This document shows positions 7,994 to 15,715 of a stretch of DNA of 64,000 bases, piece by piece. The stretch lies in contig NZ_LMRR01000044.1 in assembly GCF_001426085.1 (NCBI RefSeq), forward strand, positions 62,001-126,000, in the 5' to 3' direction. The position numbers were made by a program, and so were the translations under genes. Under the pieces are notes generated by a model. That model had not been told where the DNA came from and made no database searches. It saw only the letters and a list, made by a program, of their open reading frames with translations. The DNA comes from Rhodococcus sp. Leaf278. GTDB taxonomy: Bacteria; Actinomycetota; Actinomycetes; Mycobacteriales; Mycobacteriaceae. Each line of letters starts with the position of its first letter. The first letter of the stretch is position 1.

Positions 7994-9072
7994 CAGTTAA
8001 CCTCTGTGGGTTCGGTTTTCGGAGAGAAGCGCTTACGCAGTGCGAGCGAGACGTAGACGAGGCCGACCAGTACCGGCACCTCGATGAGTGGTCCGACGAC
8101 TCCGGCGAGCGCCTGCCCGGATGTCGCGCCGTAGGTGGCGATGGCGACGGCGATCGCAAGCTCGAAGTTGTTGCCTGCGGCGGTGAATGCGAGGGTGGTG
8201 GTGCGTTCGTAGCCCAGACCCATCGCAGCTCCGAGGGCATAGCCGCCACCCCACATCACTGCGAAGTACACCAGCAGTGGCAGCGCGATGCGCACCACGT
8301 CGAGTGGCTGTGAGGTGATCCGATCACCCTGCAGCGCAAAGAGAATAACGATGGTGAACAGCAGGCCGTAGAGCGCCCACGGGGCGATCCTGGGGATGAA
8401 CTTCTCCTCGTACCACTCGCGGCCCTTGGCGCGTTCGCCGAAGAAGCGAGATGCGAATCCGGCTATCAGCGGGATTCCGAGGAAGATCAGCACCGATTTC
8501 GCGATCTGCCACGGCGAGGCTTCGATGGTGGTCTGCTCGAGTCCGAGCCAACCCGGAAGCACCGAGAGGTAGAACCATCCGAGCACCGCGAACATGAACA
8601 CCTGGAACACCGAGTTGATCGCGACCAGAACCGCGGCGGCTTCTCTATCTCCGCAGGCGAGGTCGTTCCAGATGATGACCATCGCGATGCATCGAGCGAG
8701 TCCGACGATGATCAGGCCTGTTCGGTACTCGGGCAGATCGGGAAGGAAAAGCCATGCGAGAGCGAACATCAGGGCCGGACCGAGGATCCAGTTGAGGACC
8801 AGCGATCCGATCAGCAGTCGCTTGTCGCCGGTCACGGTGTCCAGGCGGTCGTAGCGCACCTTCGCCAGCACCGGGTACATCATGATCAGCAGTCCGATGG
8901 CGATCGGGAGCGACACCCCGTCGATGGAAATGGACGACAAGGCGTCGTTCAGTCCGGGGATCATGCGCCCCAGGAACAGACCGACGACCATCGCCACGCC
9001 GATCCAGACGGGCAGGAACCGGTCGAGGGTGGACAGCTTGCCGACCACGGCAGTATCGGTCGTCGTACTCAT
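7993..9072 (-). CDS. acr3: Arsenite efflux transporter of the ACR3 family
   Basis: 359 residues and about ten membrane segments, the usual ACR3 length. Diagnostic features are the N-terminal RFLPVWIGVAMVVGLFLGR segment, the GLARCIAMVIIWNDLACGD stretch, which carries the conserved Cys needed for As(III) transport, and the VLIFLGIPLIAG segment. It exports arsenite across the cytoplasmic membrane using the proton-motive force. The ATG at 9072 overlaps the arsR stop (ATGA), making it the second gene of the operon. Confidence 0.94.
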   Translation of the reverse strand: MSTTTDTAVVGKLSTLDRFLPVWIGVAMVVGLFLGRMIPGLNDALSSISIDGVSLPIAIGLLIMMYPVLAKVRYDRLDTVTGDKRLLIGSLVLNWILGPALMFALAWLFLPDLPEYRTGLIIVGLARCIAMVIIWNDLACGDREAAAVLVAINSVFQVFMFAVLGWFYLSVLPGWLGLEQTTIEASPWQIAKSVLIFLGIPLIAGFASRFFGERAKGREWYEEKFIPRIAPWALYGLLFTIVILFALQGDRITSQPLDVVRIALPLLVYFAVMWGGGYALGAAMGLGYERTTTLAFTAAGNNFELAIAVAIATYGATSGQALAGVVGPLIEVPVLVGLVYVSLALRKRFSPKTEPTEVN

Positions 9073-9419
9073 GCCATGACCTCCGTGGACTCCGCGGCGC
9101 TGAGCACTGCCGACAGTTGTTGCAGCGCAGCGGGAACGACCGAGTAGTAGACCCAGGTGCCGCGTCGTTCACAGTCGAGCAACCCCGCCTCGCGCAAGAC
9201 CTTGAGGTGGTGGGAAATGGTGGGCTGCGACAAGTCGAAGGCGGGGGAAATATCGCAGACACATGCTTCGCCGCCTGCGTGGCTGGCCACGAGGCTGAGT
9301 AGGCGAAGGCGCACCGGATCGCCCAGCGCTTTGAACATGCGGGCAAGATCTCCGGCCCAATCCGCGTTCAAGGGTTCGCGGATCAGCGGCGAGCAGCACT
9401 CCTGGTCTTGATTCGACAT
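9069..9419 (-). CDS. arsR: Arsenic-responsive repressor, ArsR/SmtB family
   Basis: 116 residues with a winged helix-turn-helix (DLSQPTISHHLKVLREAGLL). Two thiol sites are visible: an N-terminal vicinal pair (ECCSPL, Cys8-Cys9) and the classic CVCD motif in the alpha-3 region (Cys53, Cys55). From memory, E. coli R773 ArsR uses the CVC site and C. glutamicum ArsR uses an N-terminal CC pair plus one internal Cys, so this protein has elements of both. It is the first gene of the ars operon. Its ATG at 9419 sits six bases after a likely -10 box, consistent with a leaderless mRNA. Confidence 0.93.
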   Translation of the reverse strand: MSNQDQECCSPLIREPLNADWAGDLARMFKALGDPVRLRLLSLVASHAGGEACVCDISPAFDLSQPTISHHLKVLREAGLLDCERRGTWVYYSVVPAALQQLSAVLSAAESTEVMA

Positions 9420-9422
9420 GCG

Positions 9423-9455
9423 TCTATATTGACGTTCATCAAATCAATCGTCAAG
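9423..9455 (-). promoter_or_regulatory. ars operon promoter with overlapping dyad operator
   Basis: On the minus strand TTGACG (9454-9449) is a good -35 box, followed by a 17-bp spacer and CAATAT (9431-9426) as -10. Six bases later comes the arsR ATG, so the transcript is probably leaderless. The same region holds an inverted repeat with arms TTGACG and CGTCAA (9429-9434 and 9449-9454) that brackets AT-rich repeats of ATCAA/ATTGAT type, suitable for ArsR dimers. The -35 box overlaps the stop codon of the upstream permease gene. Confidence 0.7.
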
Positions 9456-10707
9456 TGAACAGTTGCCGAACTCGAACGAGGCGGTACAGAACACCGAGCA
9501 CGACCACGACGGTTCCGACGACGATGGACGAGGCAGGCAGCGTGGCAATCAGGACGACGCATCCGATGCTGCCGATGATCTGCAGAACCTTGGGGTACCG
9601 CCGGTTCTCGGGTCCCTGCGTACGGGCGCTCAGGTTCGCAACCAGGTAGTACAGCAATACCCCGAACGACGAGAATCCGATGGCGTTCCGCAGATCGACG
9701 AGGAGAACGAGGATGCAGACGATTGCGGCAAGAGTGATCTCGGCGCGATGCGGAACCGAGTAGCGGGGGTGGACGGCGGTCAGATACGACGGCAGATCGT
9801 CGTGTCTGGCCATTGCCAGTGACGTGCGGCCGATGCCTGCGATCAGCGCGAGCAGTGCTCCCAGCGCCGCCAGGCCGGCACCGACGCGCATCACCGGCGA
9901 CGCCCACGAATGTCCCGATGCCACGACGAGATCGACCAATGGCGCAGTCGACGAGGCCAGTAGGTCGGGTCCGAGAACCGACAGCAGGGTCAGTGCAACC
10001 ACTGTGTAGACGACAAGTGCGATACCGAGGGCGGACACGATGGCACGGGGAATGGTGCGTTCCGGTCGGGTGACTTCCTCACCGAGCGTGGCGATACGCG
10101 CATAGCCTGCGAAGGCGAAGAACAGCAGACCGGCCGATTGCAGAATGCCGTACCACCCCTTCTCGGTGAACTCTGCGAGGCCGCCGACGGGAGGCCCGGA
10201 AGATCCGGTCAGCCCCACAACCACTCCCACGACGAGGACGGTCAGTACGGCAGCGACCAGGATCTTCGTCAGCAGCGCCGTGCGGGTGATGCCGAAGTAG
10301 TTCACAGCTGTCAATGCAACAACAGCCAGGGCGGCAACGACTTTCGTGTAACCGGCAGGTGCGACGTAGGCGGCGAATACGAGTGCCATGGCCGCGGAGC
10401 TCGCGGTCTTGCCGATGACGAAGCTCCAGCCGGCCACGAATCCTGGCCACTCACCGAGGCGCTCACGGCCGTAGACGTACGTGCCACCCGACGTCGGATA
10501 CTGAGCGGCGAGCTGAGCCGACGAGGTGGCGTTGCAGAACGCCACGAGGGCGGCAATGGCAAGACCGATCAGCAGACCCGCTCCGGCGACGGCCGACGCG
10601 GGGGCGAACGACGCGAACACCCCGGCTCCGACCATCGAGCCGACACCGATGACAACGGCATCGACGAGGCCGAGTCGACGGGCCAGCGGGTGTGTCACGC
10701 CGGACAC
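9451..10707 (-). CDS. APC superfamily amino acid permease
   Basis: 418 residues with about twelve membrane segments. The N-terminus carries the APC signature VVIGVGSMVGAGVFASF (helix 1 unwinding motif) and later FFAFAGYARIATLGEEV, the helix 6 region typical of amino acid/cationic amino acid or fructoselysine-type permeases. The substrate is not readable. The gene lies immediately upstream of the ars operon, and its stop codon overlaps the arsR -35 box, but the separate promoter suggests independent expression. The ATG at 10707 directly precedes the first helix. Confidence 0.85.
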   Translation of the reverse strand: MSGVTHPLARRLGLVDAVVIGVGSMVGAGVFASFAPASAVAGAGLLIGLAIAALVAFCNATSSAQLAAQYPTSGGTYVYGRERLGEWPGFVAGWSFVIGKTASSAAMALVFAAYVAPAGYTKVVAALAVVALTAVNYFGITRTALLTKILVAAVLTVLVVGVVVGLTGSSGPPVGGLAEFTEKGWYGILQSAGLLFFAFAGYARIATLGEEVTRPERTIPRAIVSALGIALVVYTVVALTLLSVLGPDLLASSTAPLVDLVVASGHSWASPVMRVGAGLAALGALLALIAGIGRTSLAMARHDDLPSYLTAVHPRYSVPHRAEITLAAIVCILVLLVDLRNAIGFSSFGVLLYYLVANLSARTQGPENRRYPKVLQIIGSIGCVVLIATLPASSIVVGTVVVVLGVLYRLVRVRQLFT

Positions 10708-10750
10708 CGGTTCTCGTTCACGGCGACCACTGTAGGTGCCGTCGTCGGAC

Positions 10751-11848
10751 TCAGCTCAGTTCCTGGAACTCCGACAGCAACGCGAAGGTGGCTTCGCTCA
10801 ATTCGGTCTGCGTCAGCAGGATGCCGACCGTCCCGTCCGGGTCGACGAAGAAGTCGGTACCCTGCCCACCGGACCACCCGTAACGGCCGAGGTGATCTCC
10901 CTCGGTGACGACGGAAACGCCGAATCCCCAGCCCGTTGCCGCCCAGAATCCCGGGTAGAAACTGTCGTCGGTCTTGATCGACGCGGGTATTCGGTCGTGA
11001 GTCATCAGGTTCAGGTGTTCGGTGGAGACCATCGTCGCGATCCCACGAAGAAAGCTGTGGAAATCGGCCACCGTGGACACCAACTCGCCGTGGCTGACGT
11101 CGGCAGGGGGCGGTCCCGCGTAGGCCCCGCCTGCTGCGGGTTCGGTCTCGATCAACGACCCGTCATCCAACCGGTAGGCCGCCGTCAGGCGATGACACCG
11201 GTCGCTCGGAACCCACAGTCCGGTGTCGGGCATGTCGAGTGGCTCGAACAAATCGTCGCGGAGGTGATCCTGCAGAGGTCGACCGACGATGCGCGAGATG
11301 AGGACGCCGAGGATCGCAAAACCGTGGTGGTAGCGCCACCCGGCACCGGGCTGAAAAGCCAGAGGAAGTTCCGCCATCTTCGCCAGCCATTCGTCCGCGC
11401 CGAGGGGAGACGGTGCGGGACCGGCTTCGGTGTCGTTGGCCGTCATCGCGCGGGCAAGCGGTGTGTCTTCGATCTGAATTCCGTACCCACTGGTGTTGGT
11501 GAGCAAGTGCCGCAACGTGATCGGTCGGTCCCGAGGAACGGTGTCGTCGAGCTCGGCATCGGGGCGGGTGAGCACCGGGCGGGCGGCGAGCTCCGGAAGC
11601 CAGGGCACGACGTCGTCGTCCAGCGTCAGTCGGCCCGCCTCCACGAGTCGCAGAGCGGCCACGCTGGTGACGATCTTGGTCATCGACTGAATCCGGACGA
11701 TGGCGTCGACTGTCATCGGTGGACCGCCCACCGCCGACGACCCGACCGCGATGGGTTCTGCATCGGGGCCACCCAGCAGCGCGACCGCCCCCGGCATCAG
11801 TCCGGCGTCGATGTGGCGCGCCAACAGCTCTCGCACGGTTTCGCTCAC
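10751..11848 (-). CDS. Serine hydrolase, class C beta-lactamase/esterase EstB-like family
   Basis: 365 residues. The SxxK motif is QSMTK (Ser55, Lys58), the second motif is a Tyr in WRYHHGFAILG, and the third-motif region is YGWSGGQGT near the C-terminus, as in family VIII esterases and other non-lactamase members of the DUF/beta-lactamase group. No signal peptide is visible, which argues for a cytoplasmic esterase or amidase rather than a secreted beta-lactamase. It is transcribed alone on the minus strand between NhaA and the APC permease. The natural substrate is unknown. Confidence 0.82.
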   Translation of the reverse strand: MSETVRELLARHIDAGLMPGAVALLGGPDAEPIAVGSSAVGGPPMTVDAIVRIQSMTKIVTSVAALRLVEAGRLTLDDDVVPWLPELAARPVLTRPDAELDDTVPRDRPITLRHLLTNTSGYGIQIEDTPLARAMTANDTEAGPAPSPLGADEWLAKMAELPLAFQPGAGWRYHHGFAILGVLISRIVGRPLQDHLRDDLFEPLDMPDTGLWVPSDRCHRLTAAYRLDDGSLIETEPAAGGAYAGPPPADVSHGELVSTVADFHSFLRGIATMVSTEHLNLMTHDRIPASIKTDDSFYPGFWAATGWGFGVSVVTEGDHLGRYGWSGGQGTDFFVDPDGTVGILLTQTELSEATFALLSEFQELS

Positions 11849-11889
11849 GGACCCATCGTGTCACCGAGCGGTCCGGATTCCAACGATCG

Positions 11890-13209
11890 TTACGTCTTCT
11901 TCTGCTGGTACACGTCCGGGATGCCGTCGTGATCGTCGTCGCGGGTCTCTTCGATGTAGAAGTCCCGGTACGCCTTGTTGCGGGTTCGCAGAATGATCGA
12001 GGCGATGGCGGCCGCAATGATCGAACCGGTCAGCACACCGACCTTGACGTGGTCGTCGCGCTCGGTTCCTTCACCGAACGCCAGGTCGCCGATGAGCAAT
12101 GACACCGTGAAGCCGATACCGGCGAGCATTGCGACACCGAAGACGTCGAGCCATTTGAGTCCGGCGTCCAACGTCGCCCGGGTGAAGCGTGAAACCAGGT
12201 AGGTGGTGCCGAAAATTCCGATGGCCTTACCGATGACGAGCCCGGCGATGATGCCGATGGCGATCGGATCGGTGAGAGCGCTTCGCAGACCGGAGAATCC
12301 GCCGACGGTCACGCCGGCCGCGCAGAAGGCGAAGAGCGGCACCGCGATACCCGCGGAGATGGGCCGAATCTTGTGCTCGAAGTGTTCGGCGAGTCCGGGA
12401 CCCGCATCGGGGCCGCCGTTGGCCTTGCTGCGGATCACCGGGACGGCGAAGCCGAGCAGAACGCCCGCGACGGTGGCGTGGACGCCGGACTCGTGCATGA
12501 GCACCCAGGTCACGACCGCGAGCGGGATGAGAATCCACCACGAGCGGACGCGCATCTGCACGGCGACGGCGAACAGCGCCAGCGGAATCAGCATCAGTCC
12601 GAGCGCGATGAAGTTGATGTCGTCGGTGTAGAAGATTGCGATGACGCTGACGGCCAGCAGGTCGTCGACCACGGCCAGGGTCAGCAGGAAGGTTCGCAAC
12701 GCAGTCGGAAGGTGCGTGCTGATCACGGCGAGAACGGCGACGGCGAACGCGATATCGGTTGCGGTGGGAATGGCCCAGCCGAGCAGAGCGCCGTCACCCG
12801 TGCCGAGATTGAACAGTACGAAAATGACTGCGGGAACCGCCATTCCGCCTACGGCCGCGGCTACCGGCAATGCGGCGCGTGCCGGATCGCGCAGATCGCC
12901 GGCGACGAATTCGCGTTTGAGTTCGAGCCCGACGACGAAGAAGAAGATGGCCAGTAGCCCGTCGGCGGCCCATGTCGAGAGCGTCAGGTCCAGATGCAGT
13001 GCCGAGGGACCGACGCGGGTGCTCATCAGCGTGTCGTATGCCGCGGACCAGGGCGAGTTGGCCCAGATCAACGCGACGAGAGTGGCTACGAGGAGCAATG
13101 CGCCGCCGACGGTCTCCTTACGCAGGATCTGCGCCATGCGGTCTGCTTCTGACCAGGAGCCGCGGGAGAACAGCGGCAATCGCGTTGTGGGAGTTGGTGA
13201 ATCAGACAC
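11890..13209 (-). CDS. nhaA: Na+/H+ antiporter NhaA
   Basis: 439 residues with about twelve membrane segments. Family hallmarks include FFFVVGLELKREFVAGDL, the AIPTATDIAFAVAVLA segment, and LAVVDDLLAV, which holds the paired aspartates that carry Na+/H+ exchange. It extrudes Na+ in return for protons and contributes to pH and salt homeostasis. The GTG at 13209 is preferred over the longest frame (60 bases upstream) because GAAAGG lies about ten bases before it. The extreme C-terminus is odd: a hydrophilic tail with DDDHDGIPDVYQ, resembling an EF-hand or thrombospondin type-3 calcium-binding loop. Confidence 0.93.
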   Translation of the reverse strand: MSDSPTPTTRLPLFSRGSWSEADRMAQILRKETVGGALLLVATLVALIWANSPWSAAYDTLMSTRVGPSALHLDLTLSTWAADGLLAIFFFVVGLELKREFVAGDLRDPARAALPVAAAVGGMAVPAVIFVLFNLGTGDGALLGWAIPTATDIAFAVAVLAVISTHLPTALRTFLLTLAVVDDLLAVSVIAIFYTDDINFIALGLMLIPLALFAVAVQMRVRSWWILIPLAVVTWVLMHESGVHATVAGVLLGFAVPVIRSKANGGPDAGPGLAEHFEHKIRPISAGIAVPLFAFCAAGVTVGGFSGLRSALTDPIAIGIIAGLVIGKAIGIFGTTYLVSRFTRATLDAGLKWLDVFGVAMLAGIGFTVSLLIGDLAFGEGTERDDHVKVGVLTGSIIAAAIASIILRTRNKAYRDFYIEETRDDDHDGIPDVYQQKKT

Positions 13210-13358
13210 AGTGACAAGGCCTTTCGGTAGCAACGTTGTGCCGAGCGAACCCGTCGAGTGGACGGGCATGTGCGCAGCACAGAGCAGTTGCCGACCAGAC
13301 TTCCCGGCGCACCGTGGATGATCCTATCGCGCCGAGGCCGTTCCCGACGAACTCGGCG

Positions 13359-13733
13359 TCAGCGGGCGCTGGGTACGAATTTCGCCAACGCGCGCCAGCC
13401 GAGCAGCAGAACCGCGGTGGCCAGGGTTGCCACGATGATGAAAGACCCAGCAGTTCCTTGCCCGGTCACCGCACGCAGGACCATGCCCAGAGCGACCGTC
13501 ATCACCCACACGACGATGCCCGTCGGGACGATGAGAAAAGCGTCGAACTTGTTGCGGTACAGCGCGAACGTGACGACCCAGCCGATGGCGGCACCGACCA
13601 CGAACGGCCAGGCGGTGTGGAACAGACCGGACAGTGCGGTGGCCTCGGCATGGCTGCGGCGACCGATCGCGGCGAACAGCACGACCATCAGAAGGTCGAG
13701 GACGGCAGCAACTGCGGGGGATCGAAACTTCAC
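13359..13733 (-). CDS. DUF3054 family small membrane protein
   Basis: 124 residues with four membrane segments. The N-terminal LLMVVLFAAIGRRSH motif and the central W-P-F pattern (FHTAWPFVVGAAIGW) match the DUF3054 family, known mainly from actinobacteria and without assigned function. The start is uncertain: GTG at 13733 is chosen, and GTG at 13751 is also in frame. A TACAGT-like -10 box just upstream of 13733 would make the transcript leaderless. It lies downstream of YceI on the same strand but is separated from it by hairpins and the 53-bp repeat, so it is probably a separate unit. Confidence 0.75.
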   Translation of the reverse strand: MKFRSPAVAAVLDLLMVVLFAAIGRRSHAEATALSGLFHTAWPFVVGAAIGWVVTFALYRNKFDAFLIVPTGIVVWVMTVALGMVLRAVTGQGTAGSFIIVATLATAVLLLGWRALAKFVPSAR

Positions 13734-13756
13734 GCGCCCCACTGTAGACACCCACA

Positions 13757-13795
13757 GCGAACGGCCCGCACCGCGAATGCGATACGGGCCGTTCG
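13757..13795 (-). terminator. Hairpin between yceI-like gene and DUF3054 gene
   Basis: CGAACGGCCCG (13757-13767) and CGGGCCGTTCG (13785-13795) form an 11-bp perfect stem around a 17-nt loop. There is no U-run. It sits downstream of the YceI-family gene and just upstream of the DUF3054 gene, so it may end YceI transcription. Confidence 0.5.
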
Positions 13796-13829
13796 GTGGT
13801 CCACCCCGGGCCGTTCGATGGTGCACCCC
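13786..13829. repeat. Tandem 22-bp direct repeat
   Basis: Two adjacent 22-bp units, 13786-13807 and 13808-13829, differ at only two positions (GGGCCGTTCG then R-TGGT-S-CACCCC, in outline). The first unit shares its GGGCCGTTCG with the right arm of the preceding hairpin. It is followed directly by the 53-bp repeat element, so this gap is built of stacked repeats. Confidence 0.7.
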
Positions 13830-13832
13830 GGG

Positions 13833-13885
13833 CGGATCAATGTGGGTTTCAGTCGGTCAGAGTGCAAGAAAGCGACATTGATCCG
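13833..13885. repeat. 53-bp terminal-inverted-repeat element, copy 1
   Basis: The element begins CGGATCAATGT and ends ACATTGATCCG, an 11-bp perfect terminal inverted repeat. It is 51/53 identical to a second copy at 51055-51107 in the same orientation. The flanks are C-rich on the left and G-rich on the right, extending the dyad. It contains no gene. It lies downstream of the YceI-family gene on the minus strand. Confidence 0.85.
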
Positions 13886-13914
13886 GAATGGGGGGCGGGG
13901 GGGACGCGAAGGAA

Positions 13915-14466
13915 TTACGCCTGCAGTCCGGCTTCGATTTCCAGGTTCAGCGTGATCTTGTCGCCGACGACTGCGCCGCCGCCCTCGAGGGGCATGTCGA
14001 TGCTGATGCCGAAGTCCTTGCGGTTGATGACGGTGCTGGCCTCGAAGCCGGCGACCGGTCCGTTGCCCATACCGGCGTTGACGCCGTTGAACTCGAGCTT
14101 CAGGTCGATGGAGTTGGTGACGCCGTGGAGGGTGAAGTCACCGGTGACGATGAAGTCTCCGCCGTCGGCCTTCACCGAGGTGGACTTGAACGTTGCGGTG
14201 GGGAACTTCTCGACCTCGAAGAAGTCGGCGGTCTTGAGGTGGCCGTCACGCTGAGCGTTGTCGGTCGTGATCGAGGTGACGTCGATCTCGGCGTCGACGG
14301 ACGGGGTGCCGTCGGCGTCGACGGTGATGGTGCCGGTGAAGGCCTGGAAACGGCCGCGGACCTTGCTGACCACCAGGTGGCGGACGGTGAATCCGACGGT
14401 GGAGTGGGCCGGATCGATGGCCCAGGTGCCTGCGGTGAGCTCGGGGAGGGCGATGGCGGTGGTCAT
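13915..14466 (-). CDS. YceI-family lipocalin-like protein
   Basis: 183 residues. The N-terminal TWAIDPAHSTVGFTVRH and VRGRFQAFTGTI segments are diagnostic of YceI proteins, which fold as a beta-barrel binding isoprenoid or amphipathic lipids. No signal peptide is visible, so this member is predicted to be cytoplasmic, as often in actinobacteria. It is a single-gene unit. A role in isoprenoid handling or stress is known for the family, not shown here. Confidence 0.9.
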   Translation of the reverse strand: MTTAIALPELTAGTWAIDPAHSTVGFTVRHLVVSKVRGRFQAFTGTITVDADGTPSVDAEIDVTSITTDNAQRDGHLKTADFFEVEKFPTATFKSTSVKADGGDFIVTGDFTLHGVTNSIDLKLEFNGVNAGMGNGPVAGFEASTVINRKDFGISIDMPLEGGGAVVGDKITLNLEIEAGLQA

Positions 14467-14575
14467 GGTGACTCCTATTGGGTTGAAGTTTCAATGCTCA
14501 TAGTACACAAGCGGACCGGGGTCCGTATATATTCCGGATGAACAAAAAGTGACGAGCGCCACTGAAGTCGGGCGT

Positions 14576-15706
14576 TTACGCCTGCTCCGGCTCGCCCTTC
14601 GGGTCCCGGATGTTGTCGGTGCGTCGCAGCTCGGCGGTCTCCTGCTGTTCGAGTGCGATATCGAATTCGAGATCGGCGTGCTGATGCTTACGAAACAGCA
14701 CCAGAAACACGATCCACCCGACAATGGCGACGAGGATGAAGCTGACCCCGCGGTAGACCAGCGCCGACGCGACGGCCTGCGACGCGGTGATCGATGCAGC
14801 GCTGGTCAAGAACGCGATGAGGGTCGCGTCGACCACGACGAGCCCACCGGGTGCGAGTGGAACGGACCCGACGGCCTTGCCCGCCGCGAACGCGATGAGC
14901 AGACCGGACAGTCGTGGATCCGCGCCGACGGCAAAGCACGCGAAGGCCAGGCACGCCACGTCGCCGAGTCGATGCACCGCCGACCACGACAGCGTGAGTG
15001 CGCCGTCGCGTTTACCGAGCTGAACGGACTGAATCTGACCGATGATCTTGTCGATGCCCTCGGCCCCGGCGTCGAGCTCGTGGTTTCGGAACGCGTTGTA
15101 TTTGCGCAGTCCCCAACGCGCGACTGTCTTGATCGACTGAGGATGATTCGAGATGTAGCGGACGGCGACGACGATCGAGATGACTCCGGCGATCGGTAGC
15201 ACCACGGTGAACGTGTTGATCGAACCACCGACCACAAGTCCGCCTGCGACGCCCAGAACGGCCAGTCCCGCCGCGGCGATGACGCCGGAGATGGCGAGCT
15301 GCCACGAGGCCACCACCGGGCTCGCGCCCCAGCGACGGGTCTCGCGGTAGGTGAACGCCGTCGAGAAGACCTGTCCGGCGGGAAGGGTAAGCGCCATCGC
15401 GGTACTGCCGTAGATGACGGCAACGGACTTTCGCTGACGTACTTTCACGCCGCCTGCATCGAGCAATTGTTTCTGGACTCGGCCGAATGCGCTCAGTGAC
15501 ACCGCTTGAGCAACAACGCAGGCCGCCAGCCAACCCCAGTGGATTTCGCGGACGGCGGTCCAGGATTCGTGCAGCCGCGGCCACAGGTAGATCGCCTCGC
15601 CCACCAGCAGCGCCACCAGGGCGATTCCAGCTATCCACTTGACCCACCGGAGTCGGTTTCGCGGACGCCGCTCTACCGGTCCGCGGGTGGAGCTGGGGTC
15701 GGGCAC
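14576..15706 (-). CDS. YbhN/lysylphosphatidylglycerol-synthase-like integral membrane protein
   Basis: 376 residues, eight or so membrane helices. The layout matches the N-terminal flippase-like domain of MprF (UPF0104/YbhN): a conserved LPAGQVFSTAFTYRETRRWG stretch, the SVPLAPGGLVVVDATLIAFL stretch and ALVYRGVSF near the end. No soluble aminoacyl-transferase domain follows, so it is not a lysyl-PG synthase; a lipid transport or flippase role is the family-level guess. It lies 9 bases downstream of the membrane adenylate cyclase gene and is likely co-transcribed with it. The C-terminal tail is acidic and cytoplasmic. Confidence 0.82.
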   Translation of the reverse strand: MPDPSSTRGPVERRPRNRLRWVKWIAGIALVALLVGEAIYLWPRLHESWTAVREIHWGWLAACVVAQAVSLSAFGRVQKQLLDAGGVKVRQRKSVAVIYGSTAMALTLPAGQVFSTAFTYRETRRWGASPVVASWQLAISGVIAAAGLAVLGVAGGLVVGGSINTFTVVLPIAGVISIVVAVRYISNHPQSIKTVARWGLRKYNAFRNHELDAGAEGIDKIIGQIQSVQLGKRDGALTLSWSAVHRLGDVACLAFACFAVGADPRLSGLLIAFAAGKAVGSVPLAPGGLVVVDATLIAFLTSAASITASQAVASALVYRGVSFILVAIVGWIVFLVLFRKHQHADLEFDIALEQQETAELRRTDNIRDPKGEPEQA

Positions 15707-15715
15707 CTTGTCAGA

